A stretch of DNA of 52,756 nt. It comes from Haloimpatiens lingqiaonensis (GTDB taxonomy: Bacteria; Bacillota; Clostridia; Clostridiales; Clostridiaceae). The translations under genes and the position numbers were made by a program. The notes under the pieces were generated by a model. That model saw nothing but the letters and a program-made list of their open reading frames with translations. It did no database searches and had not been told where the DNA came from. Shown here in pieces: positions 37,303-49,375 of the stretch. Where the stretch lies: NCBI RefSeq assembly GCF_901447495.1, contig NZ_CABDWS010000011.1, positions 1-52,756 of the forward strand. Reading direction: 5' to 3'. The stretch's first letter is position 1, and the number at the start of each line of letters is the position of its first letter.

Positions 37303-39003
37303 CTATTTCTGTCTGCCAGATGTATAGGCATATTTAAGTTCTACACCATTACCAAATAATGGACTCATTAATTTTTTAACATATTTATATCTATAGGTAT
37401 TTCTTCTTGAATAGATTGTTGGAGCTATAGCTACATCTTCAGCTAGTAATATTCTTTCTGCTTCTTTGTATGCTTCGGTTCTTTCTTTTACATCTAATGT
37501 GCTCATAGCTTTCTTTACAAGTTCATCATATTTTTTGCTTGACCATCCTGTCCTTGACATACCTGAACCTGTCATCCACATATCAAAGAATGTATTAGGA
37601 TCATTATAGTCCCCTTGCCATCCCATTATTGCCATTTGATATTCCATTTCATCCGTTTTCTTCTGGAATATTGGCCATTCAACATATTCTGCCTTTATAT
37701 TTACTCCTAAAGTCTTTTTATACATTTGCTGTACATATTCTGCCAATGTTCTATAATATTGATCTGTTCCTGATAATAGTATAGTAATAGTTACCTTTGA
37801 TGGATCTTCATCCATTCCAAGTTCTTTTAAACCCTTAACAAGTAATGCTTTTGCATCTGGATTTTCCTTAGACATAGTTTTAACTGGTTCTTCTCCTACT
37901 GTTTCTCTAAAGTCTTTACCATTGATTTGAACTGTAGGTGGGCACCATCCATAAGCTGCTGCATGCCTACCATGAGTTATAACATCAGCATAATCCTCTC
38001 TGGTAAATCCAATTGAAAATGCCTTTCTTACATTTACATTACTAAATAATTTTTCCTTTTGGTTAAAACCCATATACCAAGCTATTGGTAAAAATCCTTT
38101 TATATTTTCGAATTTCCCTGTATCATCAAACTTCTTAATCCACTCTGGTTTTGATACTCCCATAGTATCTATTGCTCCAGTATAAAGTGAATTATATGAA
38201 GCATTTTCATCTTTTATAATCTTAAAATTAACCTTTTGAAGTTTAACTTTATCCTTATCCCAATATTTATCATTCTTTTCAAGAATCATTTGATTATTGT
38301 GCGTCCACTCTTTCAATATAAATGGTCCGCAATATACTTCTAATGTATTGCCCTCAGTACCATATTTATCTCCATGTTTCGTCACTATATCCTCTCTTTG
38401 AGGTAAAAACAATTTAAAGTATGTTAAATCTAGGAAATATGGACATGGTTGTTTTAAGGTAAATTCCAAAGTCTTGTCATCAACTGCTTTTACCCCTACA
38501 GCATCTTTTGAACCTTTACCTGCATTGTATTCATCCGCACCTTTAATTGGTGATAATAGAAATGCATAATTGGAACCTGTATTAGGATCTAATGTTCTCT
38601 TTATGGAATATTCAAAATCCTTTGCAGTAACCTTTTTACCATCAGACCAATTATAATCTCTTAAATGGAAAGTCCACATTGTTCCCTCTTCATTGTGATC
38701 CCATTTTTCTGCCCCAGCTGCCACTATAACATCTTTTCCTTCATCATTTTGCTCAACTCTAGTTAAGCCCTCATATACTTCTGAAAATATCTGTGATGAA
38801 ATAGTATCACTAGATCTAGCCACATCTAATGATTTTGGTTCTGCCCCTAAATTTAAGTTCATGTACTGATCCTTGTCCATCTTTTCTTCTTTAGAACCAG
38901 CATTTTTGTCCCCAACTTTATCTTTATTACCGCAACCTACAGCCCCTGTAGAAAATACGATTGCTGCTCCTAAAGTTAATGCTAATAATTTTTTGTTTTC
39001 AAT
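37303..39003 (-). CDS. Oligopeptide-binding lipoprotein (SBP_bac_5/OppA) with disturbed start frame
   Basis: Substrate-binding protein of an Opp-type ABC importer, about 525 residues from the internal Met at 38880 (LNLGAEPKSLDVARSSD). No permease or ATPase gene is adjacent. The sequence upstream in frame encodes a good lipoprotein signal: KKLLALTLGAAIVFSTGAVGC with AVGC as lipobox. The natural start TTG at 39002 is one base out of frame because the A run at 38989-38994 has six As, where seven would join it. An in-frame ATT at 39003 after GGGGG could also start it. A sequencing error, a mutation, slippage or ATT initiation are all possible. Confidence 0.85.
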   Translation of the reverse strand: MENKKLLALTLGAAIVFSTGAVGCGNKDKVGDKNAGSKEEKMDKDQYMNLNLGAEPKSLDVARSSDTISSQIFSEVYEGLTRVEQNDEGKDVIVAAGAEKWDHNEEGTMWTFHLRDYNWSDGKKVTAKDFEYSIKRTLDPNTGSNYAFLLSPIKGADEYNAGKGSKDAVGVKAVDDKTLEFTLKQPCPYFLDLTYFKLFLPQREDIVTKHGDKYGTEGNTLEVYCGPFILKEWTHNNQMILEKNDKYWDKDKVKLQKVNFKIIKDENASYNSLYTGAIDTMGVSKPEWIKKFDDTGKFENIKGFLPIAWYMGFNQKEKLFSNVNVRKAFSIGFTREDYADVITHGRHAAAYGWCPPTVQINGKDFRETVGEEPVKTMSKENPDAKALLVKGLKELGMDEDPSKVTITILLSGTDQYYRTLAEYVQQMYKKTLGVNIKAEYVEWPIFQKKTDEMEYQMAIMGWQGDYNDPNTFFDMWMTGSGMSRTGWSSKKYDELVKKAMSTLDVKERTEAYKEAERILLAEDVAIAPTIYSRRNTYRYKYVKKLMSPLFGNGVELKYAYTSGRQK

Positions 39004-39368
39004 TTAAAGCCCCCTTTTAATTGAATAAACGAAAATTCTTCTAACATATTTTATATATTATTACATATATGTTAAATTAATTTTTCTTTTAAAGTTTATC
39101 ACTATTTTTCTGAAAATTCAATCTATATTTATTGTTTTTTTACATTTTATTTAAAATAAGTGCTCTATTTGTATAAAATTCATTTAAAATCCAATATTAT
39201 TTTACAATATATTACATTCCATAAAAACATATATATGATATTATATATTATAATATTATTTACAATTATTGGAATTAACTTTCATTTTAGCGATACTTAT
39301 TTATTTGAATTTGATGCCATACAATAGTTTATTTGTTTTTATACTATATTCATGTAATTTGTAACACA

Positions 39369-39400
39369 AAAAAAGCCTTGGAATTTTTCCAAGACTTTTT
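39369..39400 (-). terminator. Intrinsic terminator in the 39004-39512 gap
   Basis: AGTCTTGGAA and TTCCAAGGCTTTTTTT form a stem-loop with T run on the minus strand. It lies downstream of the truncated frame at 39513. Nothing else is seen in the gap. Confidence 0.65.
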
Positions 39401-39512
39401 CTGTATCATTAAAAATATTTTTTTTAAATCAAAAACAGCCCAGGCATCTCTCTGATAAAAAATTAAAATTTTCGTTCTTGAAGGCAAGCAAATTCACTAA
39501 AAAATGATTAAT

Positions 39513-39707
39513 CTAATAATATTCACTATCAATACTTAATTCATTTTCTACTTTCCTTATAAAACTTCTAGCTCTATTACTTAAATTTAAAGCTTCTTCA
39601 ACCAAGCTATTTATATTTACTAAAACTTCAAATGCCATATCAATCATGTCCTCACTATAAAATCTATTTTCACCATGGATTAAAATATGGGATAACCCAC
39701 TTTTCGT
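39513..39707 (-). pseudogene. Possible 5'-truncated small gene
   Basis: A minus-strand frame of 64 codons reads VFTKSGLSHILIHGENRFYS... and continues through EDMIDMAFEVLVNINSLVEE to SIDSEYY. It has no start at its left end but a plausible internal ATG (MIDMAF) with a weak GAGG. It runs back to within ten bases of repeat copy 5, so the gene may have lost its beginning when that element or the IS remnant arrived. Function unknown. Confidence 0.4.
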
Positions 39708-39718
39708 GAAAACTTAAA

Positions 39719-39854
39719 ATAAACAGACCTCTAACCTTCAGATGGAGTTTTTACTCCAAAACTGAAGGTTAGAGATCCTTATCTAGGGACGTAGCTGCCG
39801 TTATCTCCCACTTTGTTAGAAGTGGGAGTGTTACGGCAGGTAGTCATCGGATAA
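39719..39854 (+). repeat. 134-bp two-hairpin repeat, copy 5 (136 bp)
   Basis: Same orientation, with two extra As in the loop of hairpin 1. It ends two bases from the IS end remnant at 39857. Confidence 0.95.
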
Positions 39855-39856
39855 AA

Positions 39857-39991
39857 ATAAAATTGGAAATTATTTATTAAGGTTTCATTGGGTAGGGGAA
39901 AGTGTAGCCATTTTTGCGATCTATCGGTCTATGGGCTTACCATCCCTTTAAGTAAGTGTAAAAAAATACAATTCCAGTGAAAATAAAATTT
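39857..39991 (+). mobile_element. 3'-end remnant of the IS found at the window's right edge
   Basis: Over 135 bases it matches the reverse complement of 52075-52208 with scattered substitutions, for example CTTTAAGTAAGTGTAAAAA and TGGGTAGGGGA. Only the segment downstream of the transposase stop survives. The coding part is gone and its place is taken by repeat copy 5. Confidence 0.88.
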
Positions 39992-40028
39992 GAGATGATT
40001 TAGGTATTTGAAAGTTAATAGAATCATT

Positions 40029-41039
40029 TTAGAATCGCATATATTCATAAAAAGATTCTACAAACTCATCTATTGCTTGTAATTGCCCTGATTGAATAAT
40101 ATCTATTCCCACTTGTTTGCATAGATCAAGTAGAATACTGAACATATAAGTATCTCTAACTATTATTTGTTTTGGCTTTTCTCTTTCGAGGATATAATTT
40201 ATTATAGTTCCAAATACAATATTAACTTCATCATCTTCTGGTGTTACCATAACTTGTGATAGTAGCATCCCACTTCTTTTATCTACTAAAATACATAATC
40301 TTGGAATAAGTGGTTTATCATAACTCCTGTCATTTATAGTTGAGTTTAAGTATGCTATATCCAATTCTAATATAGAATTATTTGATGATTGCTTTTTTAA
40401 TCTCTTTATTAGTAATTGATCTTCTAATGATGGTACTGGATATTGAACTTTTGGCATAAATACAGGCATTTCGTAGTTTATCCATAAGTTACTTTGTTCA
40501 TCAAATCTACGCATTAAAGTTTTTCCATTCTCAAAATCAATCTTTAGACCTTTATGCAATGCTTCTATTGCCATATATAAGTGCTTTAGAATATCTGTAA
40601 GTTCTAATACCTGATTTCTGTCTGGCATATATGGAGCATAGCCTGTTTCAAATACTCTAAAGTATATCCAATTATTTTTTCCTCTAAATTTTAACCCTAA
40701 TTCTTTTATTATGTTTAGCTCTTTTTTTGTTAATTCGTCTCTATTACCAAAATTACACATGATATTATTCTGATAACGTATTAATTGATGTGATGGAACA
40801 TCATGGCTATTTGCCATTACAAAAAAATTATGTATCGCATTAACACCTATATAAGCCCCTATTCCATAGCATTCTCCACCTCTGCCCATACTACTACATA
40901 TACAAGGTTCTTCTTTTCCATATGGTAATATAGTTATTAAATCCATATCCCATAACTCTTCCCAAGGCTTCATTTCCTTAAGCCTTATGGAAATGTCATA
41001 TAAATCTTTCCATTCTTCTAAAGTTGCTTCAATTCTCAT
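40029..41039 (-). CDS. DUF7309/DUF6930-like protein, 336 aa
   Basis: The N-terminal region (LEEWKDLYDISIRLKEMKPW, then CICSSMGRGGECYGIGAYIG) resembles DUF7309. The C-terminal region (RLCILVDKRSGMLLSQVMV, IIVRDTYMFSILLDLCKQVGI) resembles DUF6930. Both assignments are from memory of the families. I use ATG at 41039 with GGAG nine bases upstream; the frame extends to 41099. It lies 87 bases after the PIN-like gene and may share its transcript. No signal peptide or membrane segment. Function unknown. Confidence 0.7.
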   Translation of the reverse strand: MRIEATLEEWKDLYDISIRLKEMKPWEELWDMDLITILPYGKEEPCICSSMGRGGECYGIGAYIGVNAIHNFFVMANSHDVPSHQLIRYQNNIMCNFGNRDELTKKELNIIKELGLKFRGKNNWIYFRVFETGYAPYMPDRNQVLELTDILKHLYMAIEALHKGLKIDFENGKTLMRRFDEQSNLWINYEMPVFMPKVQYPVPSLEDQLLIKRLKKQSSNNSILELDIAYLNSTINDRSYDKPLIPRLCILVDKRSGMLLSQVMVTPEDDEVNIVFGTIINYILEREKPKQIIVRDTYMFSILLDLCKQVGIDIIQSGQLQAIDEFVESFYEYMRF

Positions 41040-41126
41040 AATAAATATCTCCAGTCTAAAATTATGTACTAGCATTAAATTAATCACTAGTACCTTCATA
41101 TTTTTTATTCTATAATTCTAAAAGTA

Positions 41127-41702
41127 TTATATAACATTATGATTTTGTGAATTACAATCCATTCTTTTAACAACTTCATCAAAATTATAAGGAGGCAATC
41201 TTCTTTTCCTACGCTTCATATCATTCCATATCGCATTACCTTCGGTAATTGTTATCTTTCCTTCCTTATAGTAACTATACAAAATGGTATCAGTCATTAT
41301 ATATGGAGGTTGCCCACCTTTAACATAAGGTAAAATATCTGCTAAATTATTGCTTGCCAATGTACCACCCAAAGACTTCGCCAATACTATAGCTGCTGCT
41401 TCTCCCTTTCCAATAGCTTGAGGATTATCCATTCGGGTGAGTTCAGCATAATCAATAGCCTCTGTGCTTAAAGCACTAATGGGTTGTAATATATATTCTC
41501 CACTATCTATCTTATGTTTTAAGTCATTGTATACATAATTAAATCTTGCACTTGACTCTAACATTTTCAATTCGTCAAGTACAACCTCAGGTATAATAAT
41601 TTCACTTTTAGGGAATATAAACTCAATGATATCTAATCTTTTGATCCATAAAAAAGAGGATATGCAATCATTATCGAATACTACTGGCAACTTAAATTGC
41701 AT
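41127..41702 (-). CDS. PIN-like nuclease, probable toxin
   Basis: The 191-residue protein begins MQFKLPVVFDNDCISSFLW, carrying the first acidic residues. IIIPEVVLDEL, GKGEAAAIVLAKSLGG, then YIMTDTILYSYY provide the remaining acidic positions of a PIN fold. The C-terminal KRRKRRLPPYNF is basic. PIN nucleases cut RNA and are commonly toxins. The ATG at 41702 follows GAGGAG and overlaps the immA-like gene by 11 bases, implying translational coupling. Confidence 0.78.
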   Translation of the reverse strand: MQFKLPVVFDNDCISSFLWIKRLDIIEFIFPKSEIIIPEVVLDELKMLESSARFNYVYNDLKHKIDSGEYILQPISALSTEAIDYAELTRMDNPQAIGKGEAAAIVLAKSLGGTLASNNLADILPYVKGGQPPYIMTDTILYSYYKEGKITITEGNAIWNDMKRRKRRLPPYNFDEVVKRMDCNSQNHNVI

Positions 41703-42462
41703 AATGCTCCTCTTTTTCTCCTTCATCTATATCTCCAAAAAGTATCTCTTCATATCCCCCACGTAAAAGCAATTCCTCATACTTACCTACAGTTATTAGC
41801 TTAGCTTCTAATAGTTCTTCTGCAAGTTCTGCATAATTTGAATATATAACAAGACCTCTATCAGCCGTGTTTTTATATAATTTCGCATCATATCCTAATT
41901 TAGTAGCTTTAGATATAATTGAATATTTAAATTCTTCCTCTTCTCCTCTAGTTATATATCCCATTGATTTTAATCTATATAACATCAATGAATGACTTAC
42001 CATAAAATAATTTTCCAGATAAATTAAGTCTCTTATATTTAACCTTCTATTACCATTGTCGGTTCTCTCATTTATATATATTCTTAGAGTATCGTCTGGC
42101 ATCAAAAAATATGATGCAAAAATATTTGCTTCAATTTCATTTTCATAGCCTTCATCATATTTATTAATAGGGCATAACTTTGAATTCATACCTTTATCAT
42201 ACTTTAAGTGATAATATTCATGAGCTGCGGTAAAAAGCTGATGCCCATAGCTTCGGTTACTGTTAATTATTATTATACCAATATCATTCTTCCTCATAAA
42301 AAGTCCTGATATTTCTCCATCAAGAGGCGTCATAATAATTGATATATTTTCTCTATCCTTTAAAATTTTCAAGATATCTACTGCATCCATGCTTCCAATA
42401 CCTAATTCATTACGGCTTTTCATTGCTCTAGTGACAGCAATATTCTCTAAAGACGAACTCAT
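41692..42462 (-). CDS. ImmA/IrrE family zinc protease
   Basis: The zinc site HEYYH is at residues 81-85, and the third ligand, Glu111, is in EIEANIFASYFLMP, the COG2856 pattern. Such proteases cleave XRE-type repressors, often after a stress signal. The 256-residue length includes a C-terminal acidic tail (DIDEGEKEE) beyond the usual domain. The start at 42462 lies just past the XRE gene, whose stop is at 42471. It is central to a four-gene cluster. Confidence 0.87.
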   Translation of the reverse strand: MSSSLENIAVTRAMKSRNELGIGSMDAVDILKILKDRENISIIMTPLDGEISGLFMRKNDIGIIIINSNRSYGHQLFTAAHEYYHLKYDKGMNSKLCPINKYDEGYENEIEANIFASYFLMPDDTLRIYINERTDNGNRRLNIRDLIYLENYFMVSHSLMLYRLKSMGYITRGEEEEFKYSIISKATKLGYDAKLYKNTADRGLVIYSNYAELAEELLEAKLITVGKYEELLLRGGYEEILFGDIDEGEKEEHYAI

Positions 42463-42470
42463 ATTACCAA

Positions 42471-42818
42471 TCACTTCCTTCCTCTTATTTGATTCATAAA
42501 GCATAAGTTTTCTAGAAATGCTTTACTCCAAGCAATTACTTCTAGATCCTTATCATTTAATTCTTCTCCTCTAAATGCAATTTCAGTATCTGGTTCTTTA
42601 AACTCTGAATCTTCCAAAAAGTAATTCAAACTATATCCATATAGTACAGATAACTTCTCTAAAAGAGTAATATTAATCTCTCTCTTACCAGTTTCAAAAT
42701 AAGACAATTGGGACTTATTCACTCCAATTAAATTCTCAACTTGTGCTTGTGTAAGACCAGACTTTGTTCTTGCATCCTTGAGCTTTTCTCCTATTCTTTC
42801 AAGAGTTACTCTAGACAC
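42471..42818 (-). CDS. XRE-family repressor
   Basis: The N-terminal helix-turn-helix (GLTQAQVENLIGVNKSQLSYFETG) is the Cro/CI fold. The second half is short and polar (115 residues in total) and could be the cleavage target of the neighbouring protease. GTG start at 42818 has GGAGGG six bases upstream. Palindromes in its promoter suggest autoregulation. Confidence 0.88.
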   Translation of the reverse strand: MSRVTLERIGEKLKDARTKSGLTQAQVENLIGVNKSQLSYFETGKREINITLLEKLSVLYGYSLNYFLEDSEFKEPDTEIAFRGEELNDKDLEVIAWSKAFLENLCFMNQIRGRK

Positions 42819-42838
42819 AATAATCCCTCCATTCAATA

Positions 42839-42854
42839 TTAACTTATATGTTAA
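42839..42854. promoter_or_regulatory. Palindrome TTAAC-N6-GTTAA before the XRE gene
   Basis: TTAACTTATATGTTAA lies between the XRE promoter and its start codon. It is a candidate operator for the XRE protein. Confidence 0.5.
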
Positions 42855-42876
42855 TTTATATAATATATATATTCAA

Positions 42877-42895
42877 ATTATAACACATTTGTTAT
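42877..42895 (-). promoter_or_regulatory. Extended -10 promoter with overlapping palindrome
   Basis: On the minus strand TGTTATAAT gives an extended -10 (TG-N-TATAAT) without a clear -35. The perfect palindrome ATAACAAATGTGTTAT (42880-42895) overlaps it. Confidence 0.5.
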
Positions 42896-42937
42896 TAACA
42901 TATACGCTTTTAATCTAAATTTAACAAATTATTTTAA

Positions 42938-42973
42938 ATAAAAAAAAGGAAAAGCTAAATCCCTTCCTTATAA
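42938..42973 (-). terminator. Hairpin with T run after the integrase remnant
   Basis: AAGGAA and TTCCTT pair across an eight-base loop, followed by an eight-T run on the minus strand. Confidence 0.55.
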
Positions 42974-43402
42974 ATTAACTTTAATATACAAGAATTTAAT
43001 TCTTCTTGTGTATAAATTTCTTTTATAACTTCTTGTTCTTTTACTGATGGAATTAAAAATCCTTCTAGGATATAACCTTTTTTTCATTCCAAACTTTATT
43101 ATTGGACTAATATTACTTAGATAACTATTAATCGTTATACCATTCGTTATTTTTTTTACCTCTTTGATGTAAACAATATAGTTCTCTAAGGTAGTCAATG
43201 TTATTTCATCACAATAAATATCTTCTCCTAAAAATTCTGTGAAATATTTACTATGATAATGATAACTTGTTAAAGTTTGTTCATCTCTGACTTTTATTTC
43301 CAACTGTTGCACAAATTCATTGTATAATTCACTATATTTTTTTCTTTGATTATTAAGTTTTTTCCCGAATTGTCGAGTGCCTACGACTTCTCCACGCTTC
43401 AT
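42955..43402 (-). pseudogene. Tyrosine recombinase remnant (N-terminal domain only, frameshifted)
   Basis: The first 105 residues form a SAM-like core-binding domain of phage-type integrases (QTLTSYHYHSKYFTEFLGED, ITINSYLSNISPIIKFG). The frame then breaks at an A run (43078-43084): in another frame it continues GYILEGFLIPSVKEQEVIKE, then IYTQEELNSCILKLIYKEGI, the usual start of the catalytic domain, and stops. The catalytic Arg-His-Arg-Tyr part is absent. The gene is dead and marks an old integration next to guaA. Confidence 0.82.
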
Positions 43403-43437
43403 TTCTAAAACACCTTCTTTTTTAGCACAAAAAACAT

Positions 43438-43490
43438 AAAAAAGTGCTTACAATTTACTCATTTTAAAAGTAAATCATAAACACTTTTTA
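43438..43490 (-). terminator. Terminator of guaBA
   Basis: On the minus strand AAAAAGTG...ATTTACT pairs with AGTAAAT...CACTTTTTT. It starts about 30 bases past the guaA stop. Confidence 0.75.
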
Positions 43491-43523
43491 TATCATCTAA
43501 GTATTGATTTTACTGGGTTTCCG

Positions 43524-45056
43524 TTATTCCCATTCTATCGTTGCAGGTGGTTTTGAAGTTACATCATAAACAATTCTGTTTACTCCTTTAACTTCGTTAA
43601 CTATCCTACGGGAAACTAGGTCTAAAATTTCATATGGGATTCTAGCCCAGTCTGAAGTCATAGCATCAGAGGAAGTTACTGCTCTTAGGGCTATAGTGTG
43701 GCAATAAGTTCTTTCGTCTCCCATAACTCCAACGGATTGGATGTTTGGAAGGCATGCAAAGTATTGCCATATAGCCTCATCTAAACCAGCATTAGCTATT
43801 TCTTCTCTGAAAATTGCATCTGCCTCTCTAACTATTTCTAGTTTATCCTCTGTAATCTCTCCTAAAACTCTTATAGCAAGACCTGGGCCTGGGAATGGCT
43901 GTCTCCATACTAATTTATGTGGAATGCCTAACTCTTCTCCTACGGCTCTTACTTCGTCTTTAAATAGCTCTCTTAAAGGTTCTATTAATTCAAATTGCAT
44001 ATCTTCTGGAAGTCCACCTACATTGTGATGGCTTTTTATTGTAGCAGAAGTTTTTGTTCCACTTTCTACTACGTCTGGGTAAATAGTTCCCTGTACTAGG
44101 AAATCTATTTCTCCAAGCTTATTAGCCTCTTCTTCAAATACTCTTATGAATTCTTCTCCTATTATTTTTCTCTTCTTTTCAGGATCAGAAACTCCTTTTA
44201 GTTTTCCTAGGAATCTATCTTGAGCATTTACACGAATTAAATTCATGTCAAATTGCTTTTTAAATATTGATTCTACTTGATCTCCCTCGTCTTTTCTAAG
44301 AAGACCGTGGTCTACAAATATACAAGTTAATTGCTTTCCTATAGCTTTATGCACAAGTACTGCTGCCACTGATGAATCTACGCCACCAGAAAGAGCACAT
44401 ATAACTTTTTTATCTCCAACTACTTCTTTTATTTTGCTTATTTGTTCTTCTGCAAAAGAAGACATAGACCAATCGCCTTTTAAATTACAAACGTTAAATA
44501 AGAAATTATGAAGCATTTGTTTTCCAAATAAAGTGTGTTCTACTTCTGGGTGGAACTGTACTCCATATAATTTTTTTTCTTCATTAGCCATAGCTGCACA
44601 AGGACATTCTTTTGTAGTAGCTATAACTTTGAAGCCTTGAGGTGTTTTAGAAATATAATCTGTGTGACTCATCCAGCATTGATCTTTTTCCTTTACACCC
44701 TGAAATAATAAATTATCATTTTCTATATCTAATTCTGTTTTTCCATATTCTCTCTTGTCAGGGCTTGTAACTTCTCCGCCTAAGCTGTAAGCCATAAGCT
44801 GATCACCATAGCATATGCCAAGTATTGGAACTGCTAATTGGAATATTTCTTTATCCACTCTAGGAGCACCCTCTGCATATACACTGTTTGGTCCACCTGT
44901 GAATATTATTCCCTTAGGGTCTTTTTCTTTTATCTTTTCTATAGAGTAATCATAAGGAATTATTTCACAATAAACTCCATTTTCTCTTACTCTTCTAGCT
45001 ATTAATTGATTATATTGTCCGCCAAAATCTACAACTAATACTAATTCTCTCTTCAT
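43524..45056 (-). CDS. guaA: GMP synthase (glutamine-hydrolysing)
   Basis: Converts XMP to GMP with glutamine and ATP. The class I amidotransferase domain has catalytic Cys82 in [11 protein letters not shown] (GICYGMQ is commoner) and QFHPEVEHT. The ATP-pyrophosphatase domain carries SGGVDSS, and the C-terminal dimerisation domain ends [12 protein letters not shown]. Length 510 is normal. It follows guaB by 13 bases. The 3' end of guaA is a known insertion site for mobile elements, which fits the integrase remnant beside it. Confidence 0.97.
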   Translation of the reverse strand: MKRELVLVVDFGGQYNQLIARRVRENGVYCEIIPYDYSIEKIKEKDPKGIIFTGGPNSVYAEGAPRVDKEIFQLAVPILGICYGDQLMAYSLGGEVTSPDKREYGKTELDIENDNLLFQGVKEKDQCWMSHTDYISKTPQGFKVIATTKECPCAAMANEEKKLYGVQFHPEVEHTLFGKQMLHNFLFNVCNLKGDWSMSSFAEEQISKIKEVVGDKKVICALSGGVDSSVAAVLVHKAIGKQLTCIFVDHGLLRKDEGDQVESIFKKQFDMNLIRVNAQDRFLGKLKGVSDPEKKRKIIGEEFIRVFEEEANKLGEIDFLVQGTIYPDVVESGTKTSATIKSHHNVGGLPEDMQFELIEPLRELFKDEVRAVGEELGIPHKLVWRQPFPGPGLAIRVLGEITEDKLEIVREADAIFREEIANAGLDEAIWQYFACLPNIQSVGVMGDERTYCHTIALRAVTSSDAMTSDWARIPYEILDLVSRRIVNEVKGVNRIVYDVTSKPPATIEWE

Positions 45057-45069
45057 AAGTGACCTCCAA

Positions 45070-46539
<1,470 letters not shown>

Positions 46540-46575
46540 TCATAATTTATATTCACTCATAATATTTAACAATTC

Positions 46576-46709
46576 ATAAACAGAGCTCTTAGCTTCAGAT
46601 GGAGTTATTACTCCAACTGAAGGTTAGAGATCTTTATCCAGGGACGTAGCTGCCGTTATCTCCCACTTTATTAGAAGTGGGAGTGTTACGGCAGATAGTC
46701 ATCGGATAA
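46576..46709 (+). repeat. 134-bp two-hairpin repeat, copy 6, in the guaB leader
   Basis: Same orientation and length. It lies between the riboswitch terminator and the guaB start, so it would be part of the full-length guaBA transcript. It carries the variant 5' arm CTCTTAGCTTCAG. Confidence 0.95.
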
Positions 46710-46762
46710 AATTACGCTTACATTTATAATAGCCAAAATGATATAGTTTTATATGCCTATAA

Positions 46763-46816
46763 TAAAAAAAAGCATACTACATCACTTTAAAAGGTACGAG
46801 TGAAAATAGTATGCTT
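46763..46816 (-). terminator. Riboswitch terminator
   Basis: On the minus strand AAGCATACTA pairs with TAGTATGCTT, with TTCACT/AGTGA extending it, then a T run. It is the off-state of the guanine riboswitch. Confidence 0.88.
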
Positions 46817-46828
46817 TCGCCTACCATA

Positions 46829-46902
46829 ATCACTCATAGTCGGGAATTTACGGCTCCCGGTAGAAACTCCTTACCATATTCAAGGGATATATGAGCGAGT
46901 AT
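46829..46902 (-). promoter_or_regulatory. Guanine riboswitch of guaBA
   Basis: The purine aptamer reads, in part, TATGGTAAGGAGTTTCTACC, then CCGTAAA and CCGACTATGAG. The C in GACTA (C74 of the family numbering) makes it guanine-type; adenine-type has T. P1 pairs CTCATA with TATGAG. Guanine is expected to stop transcription before guaB. Confidence 0.93.
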
Positions 46903-46941
46903 TTATCTTTTTTACACGATTCTTAAAAACTTATTATTAAC

Positions 46942-46970
46942 ATTCTATTTAAAAATAATCTATTTGTCAA
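46942..46970 (-). promoter_or_regulatory. Sigma-A promoter of guaBA
   Basis: TTGACA, 17 bases, TAGAAT on the minus strand, about 40 bases before the aptamer. Confidence 0.88.
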
Positions 46971-47067
46971 CAACTAATTAAAATAAAATTGCATGTTTTT
47001 ATTTTTTTGCATGTAAAATTGCAAATTTGCAATGTTTTATGAAATATTAATATCAATTACAATACTA

Positions 47068-47121
47068 AAAATAAAAACTAGAGCATCCCCCCTGATGGAA
47101 TGACTCTAGTTTTTATATTCA
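47068..47121 (-). terminator. Terminator of groESL
   Basis: AAAAACTAGAG pairs with CTCTAGTTTTT. Just upstream, 47205-47270 holds short direct repeats (CCTCTAGCACACT twice), and 47122-47296 has nothing else. Confidence 0.8.
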
Positions 47122-47296
47122 ATAACTATGTTCAACTATGCAAACAAGTTAATTTTTTACCACAATTCTATGAAAGCTTTTCCCGAGCAAAGCGAAGAAA
47201 ATCTTTCTCACCTAGCCCACTAGCCAACTGACCCTCTAGCACACTGTTTTGGCCCTCTAGCACACTATAGACATAAATTACTTGTAATTTATGCTA

Positions 47297-48937
<1,641 letters not shown>

Positions 48938-48976
48938 CTAATACGTTGTTTTATTTTTCTACCACATTAATGTTTA

Positions 48977-49261
<285 letters not shown>

Positions 49262-49309
49262 TTAAACCCCTCCTTATTATATTTAAACATATTATTTATC
49301 TTTTTACTG

Positions 49310-49336
49310 TTAGCACTCGGTAATATTGAGTGCTAA
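49310..49336. promoter_or_regulatory. CIRCE operator (HrcA)
   Basis: Perfect TTAGCACTC-N9-GAGTGCTAA. It lies just after the groESL start point, so HrcA represses when bound and heat releases it. hrcA itself is not in the window. Confidence 0.97.
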
Positions 49337-49346
49337 TACAATTATT

Positions 49347-49375
49347 ATGATAGTTAATGAGGTTAATATTATCAA
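49347..49375 (-). promoter_or_regulatory. Sigma-A promoter of groESL
   Basis: TTGATA, 17 bases, TATCAT on the minus strand, with the CIRCE a few bases after the start. The remainder of 49376-49611 shows no gene. Confidence 0.8.

Noticed and set aside
39857-43524. Direct repeat of the guaA 3' end as an attachment site
   Set aside because: I looked for a second copy of the ATAGAATGGGAATAA region between guaA and the IS remnant and saw none. It may have been lost or lie outside the window.
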